Shown in pieces: positions 1 to 10,206 of a stretch of 64,000 nucleotides of DNA. The position numbers and the translations under genes are program-made. The stretch's first letter is position 1; each line of letters begins with the position of its first letter. The notes under the pieces are model-generated. The model was not told the origin of the DNA. It ran no database searches and saw only the letters and a list, made by a program, of their open reading frames with translations. The stretch comes from Deroplatys truncata (Eukaryota; Arthropoda; Insecta; Mantodea; Mantidae), in NCBI GenBank assembly GCA_030765065.1, contig CM060982.1:13699630-13763629 (forward strand), written 5' to 3'.

Positions 1-171
1 ATTCATTTCATATTTCTTGCTTGGTACAGACTGAAAAAAAAAGGAATTGCTGAAAAGCATACATTTAGTAGCTCAAAACACTTTAATAATGACATTCTTT
101 GCAGCTTGGTAGCACAGAAAGTTAATTTCCTTTCAACTCCTTTTATAAAAAACAATAATAAAATTACAATT
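1..171. other. AT-rich flank, nothing recognised
   Basis: I see no gene, tRNA-like box or repeat match to the rest of the window in this stretch. It is simple AT-rich sequence. Confidence 0.4.
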
Positions 172-870
172 GATTCATTCACATGACTTTCTCTATCCTC
201 TATCGTTTATTAGTAGATACATAAATTATTATTCTTAATCAACCTTTTTTTTCTGTCTACTACATTTTAATATAAAAAAAGACTTTGCAGAAATATCTAC
301 ATTACACATTTCGTTATCGATACAAAGAGAACAGCGATAGTCAAATGTTTAACAACTGGACGCTATATGCTGGCCTTAAAATTCCATTCTGTTTCTATGA
401 CATCACGAGAAACAACTGAGTGTTGAAAGGACTTTAAGATAATGACCAAAAAAATGAACAATTGAAACTTTCAAAAAATGAGCAATTCGCACATTTAATA
501 ACGGATATCTCAGAAAGGACTCATGCCACAATAAAGCTTATTTTAAATATATTGTAGCTTTAAAGAGATTTATATTTTTGGTGTAGCACGTCTTCCTCTA
601 TCACTTAAGGATTACCAGTTATACAAGGTTATAAAAAATTCCTTCCGAATGAAGGACTTCATAGGCTCTTTCCCGAAAATCCGAGATATACATTTCATTT
701 GCCATGTAAATATTTTTATGAATGGATTTTAATCAAAATCGTTTCAGCCATGTTTAGAACATCAAAAATTCCCCAAAATATTCCATGTCAAGGGAGTTTA
801 GGTATTTATCCGACTTTTCGTTTTGAGTTATGGCACACACGACGTTTCCACAAATGCTTTATTTGGATGC
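172..870 (-). repeat. R family copy R1, truncated
   Basis: R is a non-coding family of about 1 kb that recurs at least eleven times here. I call it plus when it starts with its palindromic ACTTTCTCTAC end, as in the copy at 23611. This copy is in minus orientation: it opens with CACATGACTTTCTCTATCC, runs through the shared internal blocks (the cattacacatttcgttat block and the gccatgtaaatattttta block) and stops after the gctttatttggat block, so the palindromic end is missing. It is clearly diverged from the other copies. See the copy at 23611 for the class argument. Confidence 0.75.
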
Positions 871-1115
871 CGATGATAATAATACATAATAGTAATAATA
901 ATCATTCTCATAATAATATAATACATCAACAACGATAAATAACAACACGCGGGCCGTATAAGTATACAACTACAATGGCTCGCTGTACATTGCGTGCATG
1001 GGTTGGCTACATGTTATGCCTACAGCGTGTTTTCGATTCTCACCGTTGGCAACAACCACCTAAGCCACGCCCAGGCCGCTCGCTAGCAGACGACAGCCGC
1101 TATAACACATCATTA
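871..1115 (-). repeat. S4 SINE-like repeat with TAA-rich tail
   Basis: The block with TACAACTACAATGGCTCGCT and AACAACCACCTAAGCCACGC recurs at 8362-8520 in the same orientation and at 11397-11545 in the opposite one. Read on the minus strand, it starts with GGGCGTGGCTTAGGTGGTTG, which resembles a tRNA A box, and ends in a (TTA)n tract. That arrangement suggests a short retroposed element, but no clear B box is visible. It directly abuts R1. Confidence 0.45.
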
Positions 1116-1934
1116 CCAAATAAGGTATCACTATAAACTCCTACATTTACACAATTGCTCGTTGATACGAAAATTCTGGTTTATTTTTATATTTTCGGCA
1201 TTGCTATTTTATCAGCTGACTTCCATCTTAGTTTAGTTTCAAGCCTCAGCAATCAGCATGGCGTAGGTCGCGACTCCTTCCCTCTTGAACTGGAAGATCG
1301 TTCCCTTTCGTTTATTTTCGGCATTCGCTCGAACTTCGTCGGGCAACTTCGGTTGGCTTTCTGCAAGCGCTAGTTGTGAGCACAGGCACAGTCTGTGTTC
1401 TGTGGCACAGTTTAAGAACTGCCTGAGAGCATCATACTTGACTGACTTACGCATGTAAAATGTGTATATCCACAGAACATCAAATCTATCATTAAACGCC
1501 CAGTGTTGGAAGTGCTTCACCGTGTAATTGTTATGCAATAGAGACAAATTAAAATGGAAAGCAACGGGAAACAAGGAGGAATTAAGAGCTGCAGTAGTTT
1601 AAAGATAGTAAGGATTAAATTTCGGCAATGTTTAACATCAGAGGGTAATCATGTATTTATGGTAATAGTAGGGCTATTTGAAACATTCTGGCGACAATCT
1701 GATTTTAGTTCTGTACCTTGGTGATGAAAATGTGTTATGTCGAACAGACGAATATTTAATGCCGCTAAAGCCGGTAAGATACTCAGCCTCAAGGCGTAGC
1801 CGAGAGATTGAGGGCCCTCAGCCTCAAAGCGTAGCCGAGGGATGTTTTTTTAGAAGGAAAGCCGTGTAGCAAAGAGAACTAAGAGCAGATTTGCCTATTT
1901 TGGAATGGAGTTTCTACAGATATAACCGTTTTCG
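1116..1934. other. Unclassified, CpG-containing stretch with a small direct repeat
   Basis: No gene is recognised. A minus-strand open frame of 111 codons (1239-1574) has no motif I know. At about 1777-1840 a unit reading cagcctcaaggcgtagccga occurs twice about 35 bp apart with the palindrome TGAGGGCCCTCA between the copies. CpG dinucleotides are commoner here than in the flanks, which could mean a decayed gene or mobile-element promoter. Confidence 0.3.
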
Positions 1935-1990
1935 CTTATCCTGTAGAATAGCGGCCTGGGCGTGGCCAACCTTAGGAAATGAACGCGCGG
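1935..1990 (+). repeat. S4 repeat, short fragment
   Basis: The words aatagcggcctgggcgtggc match the head of the S4 repeat seen on the plus strand at 11397, but the body is missing. Confidence 0.35.
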
Positions 1991-2267
1991 AATATAACAA
2001 CATTATAACATTAAGTTATCGGTGCGCTAATTAAAATAGTCGGGTAAATTGTCATACTTTTGCCCGCATTAGCGACTTAAGTTATGTGTTACAAGTCCAA
2101 CAGATGTCACTGTATGTCATTCTCTGGCTTCAATGCAATGCAACCAACATATGAAAAAGTAATGCCGCCAAAAGGCACAGATATATCCCCAAATTTCTCT
2201 GTTTGGGGTTTTTTGGTATATAAGCTTACGTGTCTGAATTAACAGAACGTCGTCAGCTATTTCTCTT
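1991..2267. other. No feature recognised
   Basis: AT-rich spacer between an S4 fragment and an R fragment. I see nothing else in it. Confidence 0.3.
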
Positions 2268-2338
2268 GGGAAACATGTCCATCTGTGAACAGCATACTCA
2301 GAGACGAACAGTCCGATAAACACGAAACTTGGTATTTA

Positions 2339-3517
2339 TACCCCCGCCGCTGAATCTTTGCACTTGACAGTTCATGTGGCTTCGCGTAAAGTTGGCTACA
2401 TTGTGGTTGCGACGTTGCCAGAGTGGCTAGTAAACAACAGCTGATAGTTCTGTCTGTGTCTAAGCCGCATACAAAAGTGTACGTAGTAGCGAACGTCAAT
2501 GTATAATAACTATTTTGTATTATTATTGTTAATTGAAAATAACTTTGCATAAACATTGCAGCGTATGTAGAATAAATTACGCAGTTTTGACAATATAGAA
2601 ACAGAACAATGCAAACTTGCCTGCCACATTGAGGAGAAATAAAACAAATTATTAGCACGCGATAACAAAAGTTACTTTCATTCACGATTTAAAACTGCAA
2701 TGGCTCAATTCCATCCAAATCCCGTCATCATTATCTTCACCAAGACATATCATTAATGGTTCACACTCACTAATAATTCCGTCTATTTCTTGTGTTTTTC
2801 GTATTAGCTTATTCACATGATCTACTTTCTTCTTCCATGAAGCCGCGTCCACCGTCACCACACCTTCCCACAAAAGCCTTTCCACCTCGGTAATGGTAAA
2901 TGACTTATTGTTCTCCCTCACATAAACCTTAATGTCGTTTCACACTAATTTGATAGGGTTGAAGTGACAGTGTACGGCTTTATCAGCAGGAATAGAGGGA
3001 TGGCCGTGAAGCTTCACGTACTCCTTTCCTGTTCAAAGAATTCTCGGGTGCTCCTTAATAGTTCCAATGTCTGACTATTAAGTGGCGCAAAGGATTTTCA
3101 CTTCGTGAATCATCACTCGGCGATAGACGTCGTTTTTCAGACATTGTCGCACTTAAATCTTGTATAAATAAATAATATGACTTAAATGTATATAAAACAG
3201 ATAAATATCTATATAAATATATATGTATAAACGAACAATAACTAAACTATAAAACAAGAACAATATGTAGCTTGCAAAGAACAACTCGACATTTGTGCTA
3301 GAGATTCACAAACTGAAGCACGTGGTTGGGGATAGCTACATCCGGCAACAGAGCCGCTTCCAGCTCCGGTTCCGCTTCCACTTTGTCATCGACCATCCAG
3401 AATGCTGCCTTGTGATTGGCTTAGAAAGTCAAACGGTGAAAGCTTTTCATCTGTTTTGTTGCGAGTGTACCAACTTAAACGCGAGCTGTCAAGTGCAACG
3501 TTTCAGCGGTGGGGGTA
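2339..3517 (-). mobile_element. TA-flanked DNA transposon T1 (Tc1/mariner-IS630-like), C-terminal transposase part
   Basis: The element is 1,179 bp and is flanked by TA on both sides (2337-2338 and 3518-3519). Its terminal inverted repeats of about 32 bp begin TACCCCCGCCGCTGAA on the left and TACCCCCACCGCTGAA on the complement of the right end, and both finish in TTGCACTTGACAG. The minus strand carries the end of a DDE-type transposase (2682-2921). The N-terminal half is not recognised inside these ends, so this is a deleted copy. Pre-insertion R sequence can be read across the site, which supports the boundaries. Compare the element at 8767-10206, which carries the other end of a similar protein. 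Confidence 0.75.
2682..2921 (-). pseudogene. C-terminal fragment of insect-type DDE transposase
   Basis: Seen: the open frame reads RENNKSFTITEVERLLWEG, then ...AASWKKKVDHVNKLI, and ends in an acidic patch (GEDNDDG). Just upstream on the same strand the words HCHFNPIKLV-stop-NDIKVYV can be read, where related proteins have HCELNPIELIW. Known: this is the last part of a DDE_3/IS630-like transposase common in insects, with the final catalytic Glu in the NPIE motif. Here that position reads Lys and the following Trp codon has become TGA. The fragment is therefore dead as a transposase. The family assignment rests on remembered motifs, not on a search. Confidence 0.6.
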
Positions 3518-3548
3518 TAGGTTATGTATCTCCCAGAGATGCACACAA

Positions 3549-3810
3549 GCAGTGGCAATATTGTCATTGTCTTTGAGCCACAAAACACACATTGTATTAA
3601 TGTACTGCAATGAGTTAGCAATGAAAAATCTGATAAACACGTGTAAATTAGGTGAAATGTAAGGTGCATACATTATTACACAAAAGCAGTGGCAACATTG
3701 TCCTTGTCTTTGAGCCGCAAAACACACATTGTTATGTTACTTTACAGCAATGAAAATCACAATAGCAAAAATACTTATGTCATTAAAAAAATAGAAACAG
3801 AAATATGCAC
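3549..3810 (+). repeat. Local duplication with about 140-bp period
   Basis: The segment agcagtggcaatattgtcat...gagccacaaaacacacattg at about 3549 recurs at about 3688 with a few changes. It looks like a two-copy tandem duplication next to the R2 fragment. No coding sequence is recognised. Confidence 0.45.
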
Positions 3811-3825
3811 CTTTGATTGAGTTCC

Positions 3826-4207
3826 TTTTCATTCATTCATTATCTGTTTACCCTCCTCTTATGTAGGACTTACACCCCCCAGGACTTACAAGCGGGTGCC
3901 TGGGGTCAGAGGCCCGTCGAGGAGCAGACACTCGTGGATCAGACAGAACATCCAGGATGGGTGATCAGCCCGATGCCTGGTATGGGATGAAGGAAGTAGA
4001 TGAAACGAAATGTTGGTGAAATGGATGAAAGGAAAGGTGATGATGGAACAGTTGGTGGAATGAATGGCGGGGGGAACTGGAGAACCCAGAGAAAACCCGC
4101 CCAGACGCCACTTCATCCACCACAAATCCCACATGCAGGTCCCTGGGATTGAACCTGGGCCGCCTCAGTGGGAGGCAAGCGGTCCTACCACCCGACCACG
4201 GCGCCGC
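3826..4207 (-). mobile_element. SINE family S2, tRNA Leu/Ser-like head
   Basis: Read on the minus strand, the element starts GGCGCCGTGGTCGGGTGGTA (A-box-like), has GGTTCAATCCC as its B box, and ends in an ATGAATGA-type tail. A perfect 15-bp target duplication, CTTTGATTGAGTTCC, flanks it at 3811-3825 and 4208-4222. A second member lies at 26110-26460. Known: such tRNA-derived SINEs are copied by LINE machinery from internal pol III promoters. The duplication is intact, so the insertion is probably not very old. It sits next to the 3' end of the Merlin transposase remnant. Confidence 0.85.
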
Positions 4208-4222
4208 CTTTGATTGAGTTCC

Positions 4223-5240
4223 ACCTTGTTAAATTACACCGGGTAATGCTGTGCAATGACATTCAGTATCACACTAAACATGTCTTGTCCCCGAAAACTA
4301 TTCCGGAACAGGAATTCCTGAAGACAGGATGTGAAGAGGGCCTCACTTGTATCAAACTGGCACCAAATTTTCCTCTTCATCCTCATCCACATGTTTTCCA
4401 CATTCTGCGTGTGGATGTAGTTGTCCTTGGGGTCAACAAAGTTCTGTTCATGGATAATAACATTGTGAGCATACATGCCATCAAGTAGATTTCCAATGTT
4501 GGCTTAAGAAGCCCATTCATCCGAGATGATGCGGCTTCCAGGAAAATATACTCAATGATCAGGGCCTCCGGCTTCTGCCTTCCTGTCAGGCATTTCCACC
4601 AGAAAGCCTTTCCCTGAGCTCCTCTCAATACCGCTGAATATCCAGTGGCCCTCATGCCACATCCCTCTGTGGTACTTGCGGTGGAAGGACTTCGACACAT
4701 GTATTTCTGCAGTCATGGGCTCGTTATTTTCGTCTAGGGCAGCAATGAAGTCTGGATTTTCTTTCAACCACCGCTCAGTTTCTTCTCTGAGAATTTGCAC
4801 CAGTCCATAGAGGAATGGTAATTGGCCACTGAGACTTTCCGTCCCATGTATTGCGGCAGTTCGAAAGCCCAGGTATATACCAGGAGTATCACATGCTCCA
4901 AGTGCAGCTTGCTTCCGGAAAAGATCAATGCATCCCGGATGGACTAACTCCTCCTGCAAGATCCACATGACCACCACTTCCGATCGACGCTGCCATTGTA
5001 ATTGTGCAGCACACACGGCTGCTGGCAGTCATTGCAGATCTTGCTATTCACAAGCAGTCTGCTACAGTCTATTCTGCAGGGCAGAATGGGCAACGACCAG
5101 ACTTCACTAATCGCCGCATCCCGGCCAAGAATTTCTTCTTCAGGCACAATTGCTAAAGTACGTTGGGTCATGTTAACAAGAGAGCAATACAACTGGGAGT
5201 CTGTACTTCTCAGAATAACTTTCAAGTATGTGAATAACAT
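4223..5240 (-). pseudogene. Merlin (IS1016/ISXO2-like) transposase remnant
   Basis: On the minus strand the product starts near 5171 with MTQRTLAIVPEEE, has a Cys-rich part (CNDCQQPC), then the core FHRKYHRGMWHEGHWIFSGI, FLVEMPDR, IISDEWAS and HTQNVENMWMRMKRK, and ends ...VIAQHYPV near 4234. Known: ISXO2-like DDE transposases of Merlin elements share these blocks, with Asp in the ISD word and Glu in VEN. Seen: the first expected acidic site (usually IDES just before the FHRKYHRG block) reads IHVS, so the first catalytic Asp appears lost. At least one stop (within the ISDEWAS block) and two frame changes break the gene. I did not identify the element's terminal repeats. Confidence 0.8.
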
Positions 5241-5606
5241 ATGGAGAAGTAATGTTAGAAGTAAAAGTAAGGGTAAAGCTCTTCGATCCCTAAATTTCTA
5301 ATTGGCTACCAGGGATGGATGTCACTTTAAAGCAAACAATGGAAGTTGGGGGGGGAGGCTGATAGTTGTCAAAAGGAAAGGAAGGCGTGAGAAATATGAA
5401 CTTTTAAGATTGCCAATCCAGGGTGGACTTTCCCAAACAAAAACATTGGAAAAAGAGCAAAGAAGGATAGTGAATCCCTCCCCCCTCTAGAACACCATTT
5501 CACCGATAAATTACAACGTAAACACTTGTTAATTTGTTTACTTATTTATCTGTCGTTTGACTTTATCTATTATCAATTATTTTATCTATTGCTTGCTTCA
5601 CCTTAC
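5241..5606. other. Spacer, no feature recognised
   Basis: Sequence between the Merlin remnant and the mini-R tandem. It contains a G8 run near 5348. No gene or repeat match is seen. Confidence 0.3.
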
Positions 5607-5835
5607 CTGTAAGCAAAATTTTGCATATCATCAAAAAATTTGATATCGAGATGAGAAGATAAATAAGAATAAACGATAATGGGTAGAGAAATACACATGA
5701 ATGTAACATATAAGATATACCTGTAGGCAAAATATTGCATATCATCAAAAAATTTGATATCGAGATGAGAAGATAAATAAGAATAAATGATAATAGGTAG
5801 AGAAATACACATGAATGTAACATATAAGATAAATA
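5607..5835 (+). repeat. Two tandem 114-bp units made of the two ends of R
   Basis: The unit starts at ctgtaagcaaaattttgcat (5607) and again at 5721, with only a few differences. Within each unit the first part resembles the palindromic-end side of R (ttgcat...aaaaaatttgatatcgaga) and the last part resembles the opposite end (gtagagaaa...catgaatgtaacat). The middle of R is missing. It thus looks like an internally deleted R element duplicated head to tail. Confidence 0.6.
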
Positions 5836-5920
5836 CTTATACATTTAGTTTGGACCTGACAATAAAATTCCAAGAAAGTTGCAAAGCCTGTTTTACTGTA
5901 TGATTCATTCGAAAGCTTAT

Positions 5921-6215
5921 GTCATCCTCCATGGTGTAATGGTTCCCATGCTAGCCTCTAGTTCCTGAGGTTGCAGGTTCAAACCCGGAAGGCCAATGGA
6001 TTTTTTCGGGCATAAAAATCCTTAGCATTGCTTTCTTCGGAAGGGAAGTAAAGCCGGTGGTCCTGTGTTGTAGATTTATGGCATGTAAAAGAATCTCAAG
6101 CCTGATTAAGTGGCCTCTGAGCAAAATTACCGGTTTTTCACACCCAATATAGAATGGGACAGTAAGGACCACAGGAGTTAAAGGGCTTAAATAAAGCTCA
6201 ATTTAATTTTAAGAA
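5921..6215 (+). mobile_element. SINE family S1, tRNA Asp/Glu/Val-like head
   Basis: The head GTCATCCTCCATGGTGTAAT contains an A-box-like TGGTGTAATGG, and GGTTCAAACCC is a clear B box about 45 bp on. The body has the family words ttttttcgggca, ctgagcaaaattaccggt and gaatgggacagtaaggac, and the tail is aagctcaatttaattttaa. Other copies lie at 13618-13898 and, inverted, at 46121-46409. Transcription by pol III from the internal promoter is expected for the family. Confidence 0.8.
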
Positions 6216-6309
6216 ATAAATAAACCGTTGCTGAAAACAATAAAAGATTGAAAGCACAATTCAGAGGTGCATCATGGAAGGCACGTTTGTAAGTTGAATC
6301 TTGAATTTT

Positions 6310-7037
6310 ACTTTCTGTAGCAGTATCTGTAATAGGTATAGGAAGTATTCCATCTCGCTAAAACATTAAATATATGTTTTGAGGCCCCCTGAATAAATAA
6401 AAAAGAGAAAACATGTGCATCGATGTGTGTGTGTATCTACAGCATAAATAAAAACAAAATCTAGGATAAACTGCTACTTAAGCTCGGTATCTTCCAGAGA
6501 TTCAACACCAAGAATTTCAAGAATATCTCCCACCATAACCCTGCATTTCAATGGAACATTTTTATTTTCTGAAGAATTGTTCTAACATTGTGTTAAAATA
6601 GGATATATTTCAGATACTTACATGACAAATTAAATGTGCATCCTGAATTTGCTGTGAATGGCTTGCTAAGAATGAATTTTGTATAATTTTAATGTAACTG
6701 ATAAACCATAAGAGGTAGATAAAAACTTACGATACAACAAATGTAGATGTCTTTAAAACTTACAATTTATTTCAAATAAAGTTTTTGTTGCATCACCCAT
6801 TTTGGAGGTATCTGCTGTTATTCTTTTAATTATTCAATATTTTCTCAGTTTTTGAAATGGCTTCCCATTCATTTGTTTCTCATGATTGCATGGAAACAGT
6901 ATGGAATTTTAAGGCTAACATATAGTGACAAGTTCTTAAACATTTGACTATTGCTGTTCCCTTTGTATCTATAACGAAATGTGTAATGTAGCTATTTCTG
7001 CAGGTTTATCTCAATTAAAATGTAGTAGATAGAAAAA
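6310..7037 (+). repeat. R family copy R4
   Basis: Starts with actttctgtag...aggaagtattcc (the palindromic end, diverged) and follows the R blocks in order: tgttttgaggccccctgaat, ctcggtatcttccagaga, aaccataagaggtagat, and gtagctatttctgcaggttt. It lacks the last bases of the family and runs straight into R5 in the opposite orientation. It has no coding capacity. Confidence 0.75.
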
Positions 7038-7855
7038 ATCTAATGTGATACTTTCACATGACTTTCTCTACCCTCTATCTATATTAATGGTTATACTAAC
7101 TATTCTTATTAAAGCTTATTTTTCTATCTACTACATCTTAATCTAAATAAACCTTTGCAAAAATAGCTACATTACACATTTTGTTATAGATACAAAGAGA
7201 ACATGTATAGTCATGTTTAATAAATGGATACTATATACCCAGGTTTAAGCGGAAATTTTGAGTATGATTTAAAAAAAATTATTGCTTTAAAGTTCCACGA
7301 ACTCAAATATATATAAAAGAATAAAAATCAGCCTTAAGTAAAACATCAGCCTTAAAATTCGACACTGTTTCCATGACATTGCAAGATACAATTAAAATCA
7401 ATGGGACTTTAAAAGAATGATAGGTACTGAACAACTCGAACTGTTAATAACGGATATCTCAGAAATGGCTTATGCCACAGAAAACATTTTAAGTGAATTG
7501 TGTGTTTAAAGATCTACGTTTTTTTTGCGTGGTATGTGTACGTCTATCGCTAATGTTTACCGATTATACAAGATTATACAAAACTCCTTCCAAATGAAGA
7601 GGACTTCACAGGATATTTACAGAAAATTCAAGATATACATTTTATTTGTCATGTAAATATCTTTAATATATGATATTTTAATCAAAATCATTACAGCCAT
7701 TTTTTAGAACATCAAAATTTCAAAAAATATTCTCTGTAAATGGTAATTTAGGGTGGGGGGATGGTGTTGGAAAAATTTGCGTCGCATCTTTGGTAAATAT
7801 TTTACCTAAATACCAAGTTGGGTATTTATCCAACATTTCATCTTTGAGATATGTG

Positions 7856-7889
<34 letters not shown>

Positions 7890-8022
7890 GACATGTTTCC
7901 ACAAATGCTTTATTTGGATTCAGCGGACCTCAAAACTTGTATTTCCGATAAATCTCAGTATGGAATTTTGGGGTGGAATGCAATACTTCCTGATCTTACT
8001 ATAGTTAGTAGAGAAAGTAAAA
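7038..8022 (-). repeat. R family copy R5, near full length with (CA)n tract
   Basis: Runs from atctaatgtgatactttcac through CATGACTTTCTCTACCC to ttagtagagaaagtaaaa, so both family ends are present in about 985 bp. It contains a (CA)n microsatellite at about 7858-7886, at the same internal place as in the copies at 45126 and 23611. With R4 it forms an inverted pair joined at the non-palindromic ends. Confidence 0.8.
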
Positions 8023-8361
8023 ACTAACAGCTACGGACTAAACTTTGAATATTTACACTTTGAGACTCGGCAAAAATAGATTCTGTAAAAGAGGAATAAA
8101 ATCCTCTGAGGCTCTGTCATATGTTGGAGACCCAATTTTGTGTTTTGTTTGCAATGTTTACTAACCAAGTTCTAGTAGACGCATGTTGTTATAACTAAAT
8201 GACAATCTCAAAAGGTCTGCTTGAAATACATAAATAAAGTGAAATATTTTGTGGTAAAAGTTTTCTTTCGCCTCAAAATAGTAATTATAAATTAAGAAGT
8301 TTAAAATGTCCCTTAAGGTATTTAAAGTGGATAAAGCAGGTGAAACTGCTCTTCTTGAGAT
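8023..8361. other. Spacer, no feature recognised
   Basis: AT-rich sequence between R5 and an S4 copy. I see no gene or known repeat. Confidence 0.3.
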
Positions 8362-8520
8362 ATTATAATAATAATAAGAAGAAGAAGAATAACACACATG
8401 CCGTCTATGTATACAACTACAATGGCTCGCTCTACATTGTGTGCATGAGTTGGCAACAACTACCTAAGCCACGCCAGCAAAAAAGGCCGCTAATATACAG
8501 CATAACCACAAAGCATACGT
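8362..8520 (-). repeat. S4 SINE-like repeat
   Basis: The TAA and GAA tract at 8362-8390 is the tail, and tacaactacaatggctcgct with aactacctaagccacgcc is the body. It matches the copies at 871 and 11397. Confidence 0.5.
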
Positions 8521-8574
8521 AAACTACACAATAAATATGCTTGAAATTTTGTGTAAGTCTGTGATATATGAAGT

Positions 8575-8766
8575 TTAGAATTGTTGATTTTTTAAAATTC
8601 ATTTTTACTTATTGTTTTTCTCATTCATTATTCTACCACGTACATAGTAGGTAGAGGAGGTATTGCATTCCACCCAAAAATTCGACACTGAGATTTCGCC
8701 AGAAATACACGTTTTGAGACCTTAAATGAAAATAAAAGGAATGTTAACTTATTCTAGCACGTACTA
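8575..8766. repeat. Left part of an R-terminus array
   Basis: This holds one unit of the R palindromic end (attctaccacgtacatagta...gtagaggaggtattgcattc) and the start of a second (ttattctagcacgtacta), which is cut by the T2 transposon insertion at 8767. The array resumes at 10207. Confidence 0.65.
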
Positions 8767-10206
8767 TTCTTGAATTAACTTAGCTTCTCAATTCTGACAG
8801 CTCAGCATGCTTTCTGCACGTGTATGTGGGTCTGTTGTCATGACAACCAGAGTTGACCTTGAAGTAGCCAATCGCCGTTTAAGCCCCCTCCTTACCCTTC
8901 ACCAGAGCTCAGAGGAAGTGTTGCCACATGGCAAACGTTGTTTTGTTTGATTTATCAGATACTTGCGTAATTTGTGTATCTTTATAGTGTAGCGCAACAT
9001 TTAAAGTTTAAGCATACAACTATTTTAAATCACTGAACTGTGCAATTGCATATCAGTGTTATTTTTCAAGTCCTAAACGTGTAGCTGTAGTATAGCGAAT
9101 GACGATATTGTGGTGATTATATTATTTTAAAATATATAACCTGTGCTGAAATTTCTGTGTGATTGGCAATGTCTGATCCTGGGCAAAAGCATAGTGGAAG
9201 ACCATGAACTTGTTCCCCAAGAAAAAATACTCTAAACTTGGACAAGGTACTGCAATTCGCGGCCAAGCTCGTGAGATAGTATGTGCTTTAAGGGCATATT
9301 TCAAACTGGAAAAAGAAAACGGTGGACCAATGATTGATGTAAACACAGTCACAGATAGGACAGCTGCTGCACTTAAAATAGGTAAACGGACTGTTGTCAA
9401 TATAGGGAAAGAACAAGAAAGAAAAGAGGAATCACAGTTTGAATCTTCAAAAGTAATATTAGAAACCCGACATTGTCAAAAATTATTACAGATATAGGTG
9501 CCTTCCAAGTAGATACTATTCGTCATATGTGTAGTTATTATGAAAGAACACAATTACTTCACACTTTTAAATGCAAAGTTTGTCTTATCTAATTGAGAAT
9601 TAAAATAAACATAACAGTGAAAATAAGAACTTCAGAGTAAATGTGGTACTAACTTGAATAATCTGCTATCTGAAGGTTTTGCAATAGTATTAAAAATGTT
9701 TTTCGAGTAGCGCATTTTGAAATTTTAGAAATATAACGAAAGTGAGAGCGGAAAAATCAGCTTTAAAGCTTTGTTCTATGTAGGTAATATAATATTATGT
9801 ACGGACATTTAAAGCATCGCGCAAAGGAATTTAAAAGATACAAAATGGAAGACAAGCACTAGAATAAAACAATACAGGGTGAAAAGGTATTAAAACTATT
9901 AATATTTAATATGCGCTTATTCTCACATACCACAAAGATGAACATGAACATAATGCAATAGTTGATAGGCACACTGTATCCTTAGAAGTGTATAGAGATG
10001 TTTAGTGTAGTATATTATTTCACGTCATTTCGTTAGGCACAACGAAGAACTTTTATATTTGTTTAGCTCTCCTCTCCTCTTCCACTCGACACGAACAACT
10101 CGCAGGCGGACGAGCCGACAACACCGCATGTTTTACGCGTGGCATAGCTGAAACACACATGGCAGGAGAGCAACTGTCAGAATTGAGAAGTTACGTTAAT
10201 TCTAGT
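8767..10206 (+). mobile_element. TA-flanked DNA transposon T2 (Tc1/mariner-IS630-like), N-terminal transposase part
   Basis: 1,440 bp with inverted ends of about 34 bp: the left reads ...GAATTAACTTAGCTTCTCAA..., the complement of the right reads ...GAATTAACGTAACTTCTCAA..., and both run on to TTCTGACAG. TA lies directly outside both ends (8765-8766, 10207-10208). It is inserted in the palindrome of an R-terminus unit. The plus strand carries the first part of an insect-type DDE transposase and the catalytic domain is missing. Its ends finish in TGACAG like those of T1, but the outer bases differ, so the two are related families rather than copies of one element. Confidence 0.75.
9204..9590 (+). 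pseudogene. N-terminal fragment of insect-type DDE transposase
   Basis: Seen: the frame from 9204 reads MNLFPKKKYSKLGQGTAIRG, then QAREIVCALRAYFKLEKENG and VTDRTAAALKIGKRTVVNIG. After about 9465 the homology continues in another frame with SKITDIGAFQVDTIRHMCSY, so one frame change is present. Known: in insects this order (a helix-turn-helix region, then DIGAFQVDTIRHM) precedes a DDE_3 catalytic domain. That domain is not found in the rest of this element. The start at 9204 is taken because the family usually begins a few residues before the basic KKK patch. Confidence 0.6.

Larger units (their letters stand above)
2268..3548 (+). repeat. R family fragment R2, split by a DNA transposon
   Basis: Before 2339 the sequence follows the R block 'ctgtgaacagcat...ctcagagacgaa...acttggtattta'. 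After 3517 it resumes with the next R block 'ggttatgtatctcccagaga'. The 1.18 kb between is the TA-flanked element described separately, so that insertion is younger than this R copy. Confidence 0.6.

Noticed and set aside
1239-1574. 111-codon minus-strand open frame
   Set aside because: No motif recognised, no support from neighbours, and length is not exceptional for a CpG-containing stretch.
5921-6000. A true tRNA gene at the S1 head
   Set aside because: The A and B boxes are followed by a long shared body and tail found at other sites, and the acceptor stem does not pair well. It is a SINE head.
7858-7886. Independent CA microsatellite locus
   Set aside because: It recurs at the same place in other R copies, so it is an internal part of the R family.
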